A stretch of DNA of 56,531 bases from AA29 sp041481445 (GTDB lineage Bacteria > Acidobacteriota > Vicinamibacteria > Fen-336), in contig JBGPBV010000032.1 of the NCBI GenBank assembly GCA_041481445.1, positions 1 through 56,531 on the forward strand, given 5' to 3'. Made by a program: the position numbers and the translations under genes. Below, one piece after another: positions 17,534 through 25,674 of this stretch (position 1 is its first letter; every line of letters begins with the position of its first letter). A model generated the notes under the pieces. It made no database searches. It was given only the letters and a program-made list of their open reading frames with translations, and was not told the DNA's origin.

Positions 17534-18700
17534 CTAACCGGCCCTGAAGAGGCTCTCGAGCACGCTCGACGTGCGTTCGAAGACCTCCTCGAAGCTCCCC
17601 ATGCCGTCCACCTTCACGACCCCGTGGAGCTGGCTGTACTTCTCGATGACCGGCACGGTCTTGGTCTCGTGCTCGGCCAGCCGCTGCACGATCTTGGCCG
17701 TCGCGTTGTCGTAGGGCATGCAGCGCTCGGTGCGGCTGCGCTCGTCCAGGCGCCTGATGAGCTCCAGCATCGGGACCTGGATCTCGATGCTGCGCGAGAT
17801 GGAGGAGCCGTGCTTCCGGAGGAGGCCGTCCAGGATGTACGACTGCACGAGGGTCCTCGGGAATCCCTTGAAGATGAACCCCTTGACCTCCCGCGACCGC
17901 TCCAGCTTCTTCTCGATGAGCTGCACCACGATCTCGTCGGGTACCAGCTGGCCGCTCTCGTAGAGCGCGACGATCTTGCCGCCGACGGCCGTCCCGGCCT
18001 TGATCTCCTGCTCCAGCATGGGACCGGTGGCCACGTACTCGAGGCCGTACTTCCGGGCGAGCGCGGCGCCCTGGGAGCCACGGCCCGAGCCGGGATAGCC
18101 GAATACGACCACGTTGACGAGGTGCTTCGCAAGCTCGTCGCCGATGATGGCGCGGATGTCGGTCTTCACGTCTTCGATGGACTGGTTGCCGTCGACGCGC
18201 TGGTAGTTGCCCTTCCCGCGGTAGAAGTCGAGCACGGGCAGCGTCTTCTCGCTGTACTCCCGCAGGCGGTTGCGGATGACCGTTTCGTTGTCGTCCGCGC
18301 GGCCCGACGTCCTGCCGCGCGCGAGCAGGCGCCTGATGGAGGTCCCCTCGTCCACCTCGAGGCTGATGAGGCAGCTGAGCGACGTGTTCAGCTTCAACAT
18401 CAGGCCTTCGAGGATGTAGCACTGGATGTACGTCCGCGGGAAGCCGTCGAAGAGGAACCCGTTCGCCTCCGGATGCTCGGTGATCGTCTTCTCGATCACC
18501 TGCACGATGATCTCGTCGGGAACCAGGCCTCCCGAGGCGATGATGCTCCTGGCCTCCAGGCCCAGCTTCGTCTCCGCTGCGATCTCCTTGCGCAGCAGGT
18601 CGCCGGTGGAGATGTAGAAGAGGTTCAACTCCCTGACGAGGGACTCCGACTGCGTGCCCTTGCCGGCCCCGGGCGGGCCGAAGAGCGCGACATTCAGCAT
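17534..18700 (-). CDS. Tandem two-domain adenylate kinase, second domain with altered P-loop
   Basis: The protein has 388 residues, about twice the usual 190-215. Residues 1-190 form a short-LID adenylate kinase, with P-loop GPPGAGKGTQ (8-17), GFLFDGFPRT and the LID/catalytic stretch ARGRTSGRADDNETVIRNRL. Residues 195-388 repeat the fold: FGYPGSGRGSQ (200-210), GFIFKGFPRT, ERSRTERCMPYDNATAKIVQRL and KTVPVIEKYSQL. The second P-loop has Arg 207 instead of the invariant Lys, and its LID lacks the RxDD pattern, so that half is probably inactive or regulatory. The first half should catalyse ATP + AMP to 2 ADP. The gene stands alone, convergent with the CHAT gene. Confidence 0.9.
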   Translation of the reverse strand: MLNVALFGPPGAGKGTQSESLVRELNLFYISTGDLLRKEIAAETKLGLEARSIIASGGLVPDEIIVQVIEKTITEHPEANGFLFDGFPRTYIQCYILEGLMLKLNTSLSCLISLEVDEGTSIRRLLARGRTSGRADDNETVIRNRLREYSEKTLPVLDFYRGKGNYQRVDGNQSIEDVKTDIRAIIGDELAKHLVNVVVFGYPGSGRGSQGAALARKYGLEYVATGPMLEQEIKAGTAVGGKIVALYESGQLVPDEIVVQLIEKKLERSREVKGFIFKGFPRTLVQSYILDGLLRKHGSSISRSIEIQVPMLELIRRLDERSRTERCMPYDNATAKIVQRLAEHETKTVPVIEKYSQLHGVVKVDGMGSFEEVFERTSSVLESLFRAG

Positions 18701-18787
18701 TCCGGGCTCCCCATCTCGGTCGTCTCGGCGTCAGCGATGAAGTCGTCGCCGCGCGCCGTAACGATACCGCAGTGCGCCGGTGTTGGG

Positions 18788-18807
18788 CGGCCCGGCAACC
18801 CGGGCCG
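18788..18807 (-). terminator. GC hairpin after the MacB-like operon
   Basis: CGGCCCGG-CAAC-CCGGGCCG forms a perfect 8-bp stem with a 4-base loop. It starts 7 bases past the last stop codon of the ABC export operon on the minus strand. No U-tract follows, so it would be a Rho-independent terminator only in a loose sense. Confidence 0.4.
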
Positions 18808-18813
18808 AACGGC

Positions 18814-20064
18814 TCAGCGCATGGCTTCCATGGGAGACAGGCGCGAGGCGCGGATGGCCGGGTAGAGGCCGAACACGAGAGCGAGCGAGAGGGCGACGGC
18901 CCAGGCAGTGGCCAGGCCGTAGGGGTTGACCACCAGCCCCCACGGGAACATCGGAGAGAGGGCACGGCAGAGCGCGGCCCCGCCGGCGGTGCCGGCGGAG
19001 GCGCCGAGGGCGGCGAGCACCAGGGCCTCGAGCAGGAACTGGACCAGGATCTGACCGTCCGAGGCGCCGAGCGACTTGCGCAGGCCGATCTCGTACTTGC
19101 GGTCCGCGAACGAGATCAGCATCACGGAGAGGACGCCGACGCCGCCGACGAGCAGCACGGTCGCGGACAGGCTCGAGAGGACGACGCGCCAGCCGCGCAT
19201 CTCGTCCATGAATCCCGCCCAGCTCCGCGCCGCCTCCGCCTCCAGGTCCTTGATCTCGACGTCCTCGATGCCGTGGTGGGCCTGCTTGGTCCGGCCGAGC
19301 ACGAGCGCCGAGACCTCGTTGAGGTCGCCCTTGCGGCGGAGCTTCACGGCGACCTGGGTGAGCTTGTGGTCGGGGTCCATCCGGTCCATGTACGTCTCGA
19401 GCGGGGCCATGAGGCCGTTGGCGTCGAGGTAGAGCTCCTCGTTGAAGATCTGGACCGGGGCCTGCACGCCCACGATGCGGAAGGGAACTCCGTCGACCAC
19501 CACGTCGCGCCCGACGGGGTCGGCGCCGCCGAAGAGCTTGGCCCCGAGCGACCCGCCGACCACGGCCACCGTGCTGCGCCGACGGCGGTCGTCTTCGGTG
19601 AGACCGCGGCCGCTGGCGATCGGGCGGTTCATGAGCAGCGCGTACTCGGGCGTGAGGCCGGTGACGAAGATGCGCTCGGTGCCCCCCGCGACCCGCACCC
19701 GGGTCGACTTCGTCGCCCGGGGCAGGAAGGCGAGGGCGCCTTCGTAGGGGGCGGCGATGCGCGCGAGGTCCTCGTGGCGGAGGCCCGGGCTCATGGCGAA
19801 CCGCTTCTGCTCCTCCGTCGTCTCGGCGGCCCGGGGCTGGAGGACCACGGTGCCGTCCCAGGCCATCCCCTGGAACCCCGTTCCCACCTTGTCGAGGACG
19901 CCGTCGAGCACGGACGTGAGCACCACCAGCGCGAAGACGCCGAGCATGAGCAGGGTCAGGGTGAGGCCCGACCGCAGCTTGTGCGACCAGAGCTCCACCA
20001 GCCCGCCGTTGACGACCTCCCACACGAGGTTCAGGCGGGCGCCCAGGGAGAGCCGGCTACTCAT
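18814..20064 (-). CDS. MacB/FtsX-type ABC permease, second copy
   Basis: The protein has 416 residues. One N-terminal transmembrane helix (SGLTLTLLMLGVFALVVLTS) precedes a periplasmic MacB core of about 220 residues. Three C-terminal helices and the family ending LYPAIRASRLSPMEAMR follow. This is the MacB/LolCE class of permeases, which transmit ATP-driven mechanical strokes to the periplasm. It overlaps the preceding permease gene by 8 bases (ATG 20064 inside that gene's last codons), so the two subunits are co-translated and probably form a heterodimer. Substrate unknown. Confidence 0.88.
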   Translation of the reverse strand: MSSRLSLGARLNLVWEVVNGGLVELWSHKLRSGLTLTLLMLGVFALVVLTSVLDGVLDKVGTGFQGMAWDGTVVLQPRAAETTEEQKRFAMSPGLRHEDLARIAAPYEGALAFLPRATKSTRVRVAGGTERIFVTGLTPEYALLMNRPIASGRGLTEDDRRRRSTVAVVGGSLGAKLFGGADPVGRDVVVDGVPFRIVGVQAPVQIFNEELYLDANGLMAPLETYMDRMDPDHKLTQVAVKLRRKGDLNEVSALVLGRTKQAHHGIEDVEIKDLEAEAARSWAGFMDEMRGWRVVLSSLSATVLLVGGVGVLSVMLISFADRKYEIGLRKSLGASDGQILVQFLLEALVLAALGASAGTAGGAALCRALSPMFPWGLVVNPYGLATAWAVALSLALVFGLYPAIRASRLSPMEAMR

Positions 20065-21307
20065 AACGCAGGGCCTCCATCGGGGAGAGACGGCTCGCCT
20101 TCCACGCCGGGTAGAGCGCGAAGACGAACCCGAAGGCCGAAGCGAGGAGGAAGGCCCACGCGAAGCTCATGGGTCGCATGAAGAGGGGGACCTTCAGGAA
20201 CGACGTGATCACCGCCGAGAAGGCGACTCCACCGACGAGGCCGACCAGGCTGCCGAGGCCGGTGAGCAGGAAGGCCTCGGTCATGAAGTCCTTGAAGACC
20301 TCGGTGCCGGAGGCGCCGATCGCCATCTTGATGCCCACCTCTCGTACCCGGTCCTTGAGGGCGGCCATCTGGATGTTCACGTTCACGAGTCCCCCGCCGA
20401 GGAGGGAGAGGACGCCCGAGAGCATGAAGATCAGGTTGTAGACCGCTCCCTGGTCCTGCTGCTTGCGGACACGGGCGGCGATGTCGTCGATCCGGAAGTC
20501 GTCCTGCTGGCGGTGGTTGCCCCGCAACAGGGCCTCCAGGCCCCCGCTGAAGGTCTTCATGACCGAGAGATCGCGGATGCGGAAGGACACGCGCTCCACG
20601 CGGTTCCAGCGGTCCCCGTTCATCCTCCGCGCCACCAGCGCGGAGGGCACCAGGATGACGCGGTTGCGCCAGGCGAACCAGTTGGGGTCGCTTTCCCTCC
20701 AGCGGAACACCTTCTCCCCGAGCGTGCCGACCACCACCACCGGGATCTCGCCGATGCGGATCGTCTGGCCGACCACCTCGCCGGTAGGGAAGAACGTGCC
20801 CCGGGCCTCGGCGCCGAGCAGCGCCACCGGCCGGCCCTCGGAGAGCTCCTGGACGGAGAAGGACCGGCCGCTCTCGATGGCGTACCCGTTGAGCGGGAGG
20901 TAGTCGCCGTCGATGCCGCGCACCTGGCGGTCCTGGTCCGCGTAGGGAGAGCGGACCCGCCCCCGCACGTTCTTCTCCTGCATCGCGCCGTCGAGGCCCC
21001 GGGCGTCGAGGGACTCGCCCTCCTCGCGGTCCTCGCTCCGGAGGCCGAGGTTCGCCGCTTCGAGCGCGGTCGGAGTGCCGTCCCTGACCGCCGTCGCCTG
21101 TTGCACCACCAGCCGGTCCATGCCCCCGAGCTTCGTCCAGCGCTCGTCGGAGCGGCGCCGCTGGCTGTCCGAGATCGAGAACCCGCCGAGGACCGACGCC
21201 ACCCCGAGCACGACCCCGATCGCCTGCAGGCTCGAGCGTCCGAGGTTCTCCCGGATCTCGACCCAGGCCTCGAGGAGCCGCTCGCGGAAGGCGCCGGTGG
21301 CCTTCAC
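20057..21307 (-). CDS. MacB/FtsX-type ABC permease, first copy
   Basis: The protein has 416 residues with the same layout as the downstream permease: one N-terminal helix (SSLQAIGVVLGVASVLGGFS), a periplasmic domain, three C-terminal helices and the ending LYPAWKASRLSPMEALRYE. GTG 21307 overlaps the ATPase stop codon (GTGA), which indicates translational coupling. MacB-type pumps export macrolides, peptides or lipoproteins with an adaptor and an outer-membrane channel. No TolC homologue is present in the window. Confidence 0.88.
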   Translation of the reverse strand: MKATGAFRERLLEAWVEIRENLGRSSLQAIGVVLGVASVLGGFSISDSQRRRSDERWTKLGGMDRLVVQQATAVRDGTPTALEAANLGLRSEDREEGESLDARGLDGAMQEKNVRGRVRSPYADQDRQVRGIDGDYLPLNGYAIESGRSFSVQELSEGRPVALLGAEARGTFFPTGEVVGQTIRIGEIPVVVVGTLGEKVFRWRESDPNWFAWRNRVILVPSALVARRMNGDRWNRVERVSFRIRDLSVMKTFSGGLEALLRGNHRQQDDFRIDDIAARVRKQQDQGAVYNLIFMLSGVLSLLGGGLVNVNIQMAALKDRVREVGIKMAIGASGTEVFKDFMTEAFLLTGLGSLVGLVGGVAFSAVITSFLKVPLFMRPMSFAWAFLLASAFGFVFALYPAWKASRLSPMEALRYE

Positions 21308-22002
21308 GCCGCCTGCGCCTCCGGTTCCACGACCAGGCCGTCCCGCAGCTCCACTCGGCGCTCGGCGAAGGAGGCGATGTGGGAGTCGTGGGTCACGAGG
21401 ACGACGCTGTTGCCCTTGCCGTGCAGCTCCTTGAACAGCCCCAGCACCTCCTCGCCGGTGCGCGAGTCGAGGGCACCGGTGGGCTCGTCGGCGAGCAGGA
21501 GGGCGGGGCCGTTGGCCAGGGCCCGCGCGATCGCCACCCGCTGGCGCTGGCCGCCCGAGAGCTGCGCGGGCAGGGCGTCCGCCTTCTCGGGAATCCCGAC
21601 CTGCTCGAGCAGCTCGAGCGCCCGCCGGCGCCGCTCCCTGCGGGAGACCCCCGCGTAGAGCAGCGGCAGCTCGACGTTGCGCGCGATCGAGGCCTTTGGG
21701 AGCAGGTTGTAGGTCTGGAAGACGAAGCCGATCTTCTCGTTCCGGATCCGGGCCAGGGCGGCGCCGGAGAGGCCCTGGACGGGGACGCCGTCGAGGTCGT
21801 AGGTGCCGCAGGTCGGCGAGTCGAGGCAGCCGATGATCGCCATCAACGTCGACTTGCCCGAGCCCGACGGCCCCATCAGGGCCACGAACTCGCCCCGCTC
21901 GACGGTGAGGTCGATGCCGCGCAGCGCGTGCACGGCGGTGCCGTTGGCGCCGAACACCTTGGTGAGGCCCCGCGTCCGGATGATCGCGCGCTCAGTTGTC
22001 AT
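21304..22002 (-). CDS. MacB/LolD-type ABC transporter ATPase
   Basis: The protein has 232 residues. All nucleotide-binding motifs are intact: Walker A GPSGSGKST, Q-loop FVFQTYNLLP, signature LSGGQRQRVAIARAL, Walker B ALLLADEPTGALD and switch His in LVTHDSHIA. The LolD/MacB subclass is indicated by the RGEFVALMGPSGSGKSTL context and by the two FtsX-type permeases that follow. It begins inside the last 11 bases of the adaptor gene, so all four genes form one tightly overlapped operon transcribed leftward. Confidence 0.93.
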   Translation of the reverse strand: MTTERAIIRTRGLTKVFGANGTAVHALRGIDLTVERGEFVALMGPSGSGKSTLMAIIGCLDSPTCGTYDLDGVPVQGLSGAALARIRNEKIGFVFQTYNLLPKASIARNVELPLLYAGVSRRERRRRALELLEQVGIPEKADALPAQLSGGQRQRVAIARALANGPALLLADEPTGALDSRTGEEVLGLFKELHGKGNSVVLVTHDSHIASFAERRVELRDGLVVEPEAQAA

Positions 22003-23209
22003 CGTCCTTCTCCACCTTCTTCTTCGTGGGGTCCTCGAGCGCGACCTTCTCCGTGCCCTTGAGGCCGGAGAGGATCTCGACCCGCTCGAGGGTGGCGATG
22101 CCGGCGGCGACGGGGACGACGTCGTAGTAGTCCCTCCAGTGGTCGGAGAGCCAGACGTGCTTGGCGCGACCGCCGAGCCCCTCCTTGGCGTCCGCGACCA
22201 GCTTGGGCGCGAGGCCGTCCTTGAGGCGGTAGACGACGGTCTTCCCCTCCCGGCGCTGGAGCGCCTCCAGGGGGACGGAGACCGCCTTGTCCTTCTTCTC
22301 CCCCAGGATCTCCACGTTCGCGCTCATGCCCGTGCGGTAGACGTCGCCGAGCTCGTCGAGCGCGATCTCGATGGGAAAGACCTTGATCTTCTCCAGCAGC
22401 TTGGCCGCCGGCGCCACGAAGCGCACCTTGCCCGTGAACGTCTTCTGCGGGTAGGCGTCGAGGGTGATCCTCACCGGCTGCCCCACCTTCACCTTGGCGA
22501 TGTCGACCTCGTTGAGGTTGACCTTGATGAGCAGCGTGCTCAGGTCGGCGAGCGTGAAGAGCACGGTGCCCGCGTTGAACGACGACACGCCGGAGGTGAC
22601 GGTCTCGCCGAGCTCGACGCCCTTGGTGATGACGACACCCGCCATGGGAGCGGTCACCCGGGCCCGCTGGGCCACGCTGTCGCTCGAGATCGGGATGCCG
22701 TGCCCCTCGACGATCTCGTAGCGCTTGCGGGCGGCCTTGAGGCTCTCGGCGGCCAGGTCGCGCCGGGCCACGAAGTCCTTCAGCGCCTCGCTCCCGATGA
22801 GGCCCTCGTTGAAGAGCCGCTGCTGGGAGGCGAGCTGGCGCTCGGCGTCCTTGAGTGACACCTCGGCCTGGGTGACGCCCGCGCGCACGTCCGACAGCGA
22901 CTGGGCCTGCGTGACGTCGGGCTCGACCTCGGCCAGGACGTCGCCCGCCTTCACGACCGCCCCGTCGCGGACCTTCATGGTGACGACGCGGCCGGAGACG
23001 ACCGACTTCACGTCCACCTTGGTCTCGGGCTCGACGACCCCCACCTCGCGGACGCTCACCTGCAGGTCCTCGGCCTGCACCTTGCCGAGGCGGAAGGGCA
23101 GCTGGTCCGCCCCGGGGGTCTCCTTGCTGCGCGAAGCGAAGACGAAACCTCCACCCCCCAGGATCACGCACCCCGCGGCGACCAGCGACCACTTGAGTCT
23201 CTTGGACAT
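21992..23209 (-). CDS. MacA/HlyD-type periplasmic adaptor
   Basis: The protein has 405 residues from ATG 23209, with GAGGGG ahead of the start. One N-terminal membrane anchor (WSLVAAGCVILGGGGFVF) is followed by a split biotinyl-lipoyl domain (VVSGRVVTMKVRDGAVVKAGD and RVTAPMAGVVITKGVELGE) flanking an alpha-helical hairpin. A beta-barrel and membrane-proximal domain complete it (NEVDIAKVKVGQPVRITLDAY, YRTGMSANVEILG). The C-terminus is a Lys/Asp-rich tail. As first gene of the operon it would link the MacB-like permeases to an outer-membrane channel encoded elsewhere. Confidence 0.9.
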   Translation of the reverse strand: MSKRLKWSLVAAGCVILGGGGFVFASRSKETPGADQLPFRLGKVQAEDLQVSVREVGVVEPETKVDVKSVVSGRVVTMKVRDGAVVKAGDVLAEVEPDVTQAQSLSDVRAGVTQAEVSLKDAERQLASQQRLFNEGLIGSEALKDFVARRDLAAESLKAARKRYEIVEGHGIPISSDSVAQRARVTAPMAGVVITKGVELGETVTSGVSSFNAGTVLFTLADLSTLLIKVNLNEVDIAKVKVGQPVRITLDAYPQKTFTGKVRFVAPAAKLLEKIKVFPIEIALDELGDVYRTGMSANVEILGEKKDKAVSVPLEALQRREGKTVVYRLKDGLAPKLVADAKEGLGGRAKHVWLSDHWRDYYDVVPVAAGIATLERVEILSGLKGTEKVALEDPTKKKVEKDDDN

Positions 23210-23413
23210 GGCACCCCTCGCACTCAAATACGCACGAGGGGGCAGGGAGAGTTCCTGAAACACAGAGACCGCCCCGTCAACGAGTTTGAGACGCCGATGA
23301 CGTCGCCGAGGCGTGTGGCTTCCGGTCTACCGTCCAGGAACGACGGAATTCACGCCCTTGCTGTCGTCACCTCCTCTACGCCGGCCGTCCGGAAGGTCGA
23401 CTCCGGGGCGGGG

Positions 23414-25297
23414 CTACTCGGGGCCGATGTGGGACTGCCGCCGCGACTCGAACTGGTCGAAGTAGAGCGCGCCGGACGCGCCCGGCTTGACGGAGAGCGC
23501 GCCCATCCGCGCGGACTCGATCGCGGCGCCGCCGTTGTCCAGGCCGGTGAGAATCGAGACGACGGCGTCGTCCACGCGCAGCTCGAGCCTCCCGTCCGCG
23601 ACTCCGGGAGAGCTGCCGCGGGCCCAGTCGAGCTCGACGAAGTGCGGGCCGGCCGCGAGCGGATGGAAGCCGGTGTCCACCCGCCCGCCACCGTCGAGCC
23701 GCACGCGTCCGGCCATGCTGTAGCTGCCGCCCTGCCGCTTGAGCACGAGAGCGACCTGGCGCCGCGACGCGCCGTCGAAGGCGAGGAACACCCGGGTCCG
23801 GAAATGGGAGGCGGCTTCGCCGGGATCGAACGCGCCGGGGTCGAGGTAGAAGCGGGCCCGGTAACGGCTCTCGGCGTCGGGCGAATCGTCCTGGAGGTAG
23901 AGGCGCGCGGTGTCGTTCACGGTGGCGCGGAGACCGAACGTGGTGCCGGCCATCGGGCCCGCGGGGGACACGGCGAGGTCGTCGCCGTCCGTGGAAGCGG
24001 AGGACCAGCGCGCGAGCTGGCCCGACTCGAAGTCGTCCCTGAAGATGAGGTCGCCGAACACCCGGCCGCGCATGTTCACAGGTACCCCCAGGGACAGGTA
24101 GGCGCCCCAGGTGACCACGAAGTCGCCCTTGGCGTCGGAAGCGACCGTCGGGCGGACCTGCTGGCCCGCCGTGGAGACGTTGACCGCGAACTCGCCGCCC
24201 ACGGGCGCGCCGGACGCATCGTAGCGTCTGCCGAACACGCCGACCCCGCTTCCGTCGTGGTCGCCGCCGTTCTGCCACGTCACCACGACGTTGCCGCTCC
24301 GGTCCGTGGCGAGGCGCGCGTAGGGCAGGCCGACCTGCGTGTACGTATTCACGGGGAACTCGCTCCCGAGCGGCGTCCCGTCGGAATCGAAGCGCTGGCC
24401 GGAGACGAGGGCCGTCTCGCGCGTCGACCACGTCACGAGGAAGCGGCCGGTGCCATCGGCGGCGACCTGCGGGTCGAACTGGTCCCCGGTGGTGGCCGAG
24501 TTGACAGGGAACTCGCCGCCCTGGGGGTTGGCCGAAGGGTCGAAGCGCTGGGCGAAGATGCCGCCCGCGTCCCCGTCCTGGCCGGCGCTCGGCCAGACGA
24601 CCGCGAAGTCGCCGGCTGGGTCCATCGCGATCGCGGGCGTCTGCTTGGCGGCCGTGGTGTACGAGTCCACGCGGAAGTCGCCGGTGAGAGCCGATCCCCC
24701 AGCGTCGAAGCGGCGTCCGAAGATCCCGTTCCGGACGGTATCGAGCCAGACCGCGACGAAGTTGCCGTCTTTGTCTGCCGCCACCGCCGGCCAGTCCTGG
24801 CTGCCGGTCGTGTACGCATTGACCTGGAACTCGCCTCCGAGCGCGGTGCCGGCCGCGTCGTAGCGGCGCGCCCGCACGCCCGCGCTGTCGCCGTCCGTCG
24901 CCGGCCAGACCACGACGAAGTTCCCGTTCGTGTCGGAAGCGACGCCCGTGTTGTAGGAAGTGGCGCTGACCTTGCCGACCTGGAACTCGGGTCCGAAGGG
25001 GACTCCCTGCGCGTTGAAGCGCCGGGCCACCACGTAGACGAACCCGTCGTAGGGAAAGGTCACCGCCTGCCAGGCGGCCACGAACTCGCCGTTGGCGTCG
25101 AAGGCGGTCCCGGGCGGCGCGAGCGGCACGTAGGTCGAGCTCATGTCGAACTCGGGCCCGGCGGTCGGCGGCTGGGCCCCGGCCACCGCGGCCGCGGCCA
25201 GCGTGACGAACAGCGCTCGCAGGAGCCAGGCAACGGGATGCGGCCGGAGCGGCGTCATACATGCATGGACGCGCAATCCGCGGGCCAGACGTCTCAT
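23414..25297 (-). CDS. Secreted repeat protein with a C-terminal domain shared with its divergent neighbour
   Basis: The protein has about 627 residues. ATG 25297 is chosen because GAGG lies 7 bases upstream; ATG 25258 would give a shorter signal peptide. A hydrophobic signal (WLLRALFVTLAAAAVAGA) is followed by about eight repeats of some 45 residues with the pattern GxFVVxW, ARRFDAxG, GGEFxVN, QxxPxVAxD, which resembles a beta-propeller. The last 200 or so residues begin DLIFRDDFESGQLARW and end YFDQFESRRQSHIGP. This domain is clearly homologous to the C-terminus of the protein encoded at 25675-29358. Function unknown; extracellular adhesion or carbohydrate binding is a guess from the fold pattern. 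Confidence 0.75.
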   Translation of the reverse strand: MRRLARGLRVHACMTPLRPHPVAWLLRALFVTLAAAAVAGAQPPTAGPEFDMSSTYVPLAPPGTAFDANGEFVAAWQAVTFPYDGFVYVVARRFNAQGVPFGPEFQVGKVSATSYNTGVASDTNGNFVVVWPATDGDSAGVRARRYDAAGTALGGEFQVNAYTTGSQDWPAVAADKDGNFVAVWLDTVRNGIFGRRFDAGGSALTGDFRVDSYTTAAKQTPAIAMDPAGDFAVVWPSAGQDGDAGGIFAQRFDPSANPQGGEFPVNSATTGDQFDPQVAADGTGRFLVTWSTRETALVSGQRFDSDGTPLGSEFPVNTYTQVGLPYARLATDRSGNVVVTWQNGGDHDGSGVGVFGRRYDASGAPVGGEFAVNVSTAGQQVRPTVASDAKGDFVVTWGAYLSLGVPVNMRGRVFGDLIFRDDFESGQLARWSSASTDGDDLAVSPAGPMAGTTFGLRATVNDTARLYLQDDSPDAESRYRARFYLDPGAFDPGEAASHFRTRVFLAFDGASRRQVALVLKRQGGSYSMAGRVRLDGGGRVDTGFHPLAAGPHFVELDWARGSSPGVADGRLELRVDDAVVSILTGLDNGGAAIESARMGALSVKPGASGALYFDQFESRRQSHIGPE

Positions 25298-25314
25298 CGG
25301 AGCCTCATTCTCCC

Positions 25315-25480
25315 GCTCGATCGGCCGCAGCTCGAAGGGGTCCTGCTGGACCATGAGGAACCGCTGGCCGTCGGGCGTGACGTCGTAGAACGAGAAGAAT
25401 CCCCCGATGAAGACGTCGTCGGGAAGCTTGAACAGCTCGCGGGGCGTGTCCGCGTCCGGGGCCATCTCGATAGACGCCGA
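25315..25480 (-). pseudogene. Remnant of a PD40-propeller protein C-terminus
   Basis: Directly upstream of the secreted repeat gene, and in its frame, the sequence reads TPRELFKLPDDVF, then FYDVTPDGQRFLMVQQD and ELRPIE. This is the typical end of Acidobacteriota PD40/TolB-propeller proteins, often Ser/Thr kinases. Nothing of the rest of such a gene is present. It is best read as a relic left by a rearrangement, not as the true N-terminus of the following gene. Confidence 0.5.
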
Positions 25481-25674
25481 TCGACTCCGACGGCTTACCG
25501 ATCGTTCGTGAGCCTACAACCGCGCACCCGTCGCCCCGTTTGGTCCTCAGAGAGGGGTTGCGGCGAGGACCGAGAAGGCGTATACGTCCCATCTCGTCGT
25601 TTCGGCCCATCGGTTGGCCCGCGCCGCCGTCGGCGGCCCTCCTCCTGCGGCACGCTCGGGTCTCGGGAGGTTCT

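Noticed and set aside
14607..18965. A 1452-codon open frame on the minus strand
   Set aside because: It runs antisense through the CHAT gene and out of frame through the adenylate kinase and permease genes. Its translation is His/Arg/Gly/Leu-rich with no domain, a usual by-product of GC-rich third codon positions.
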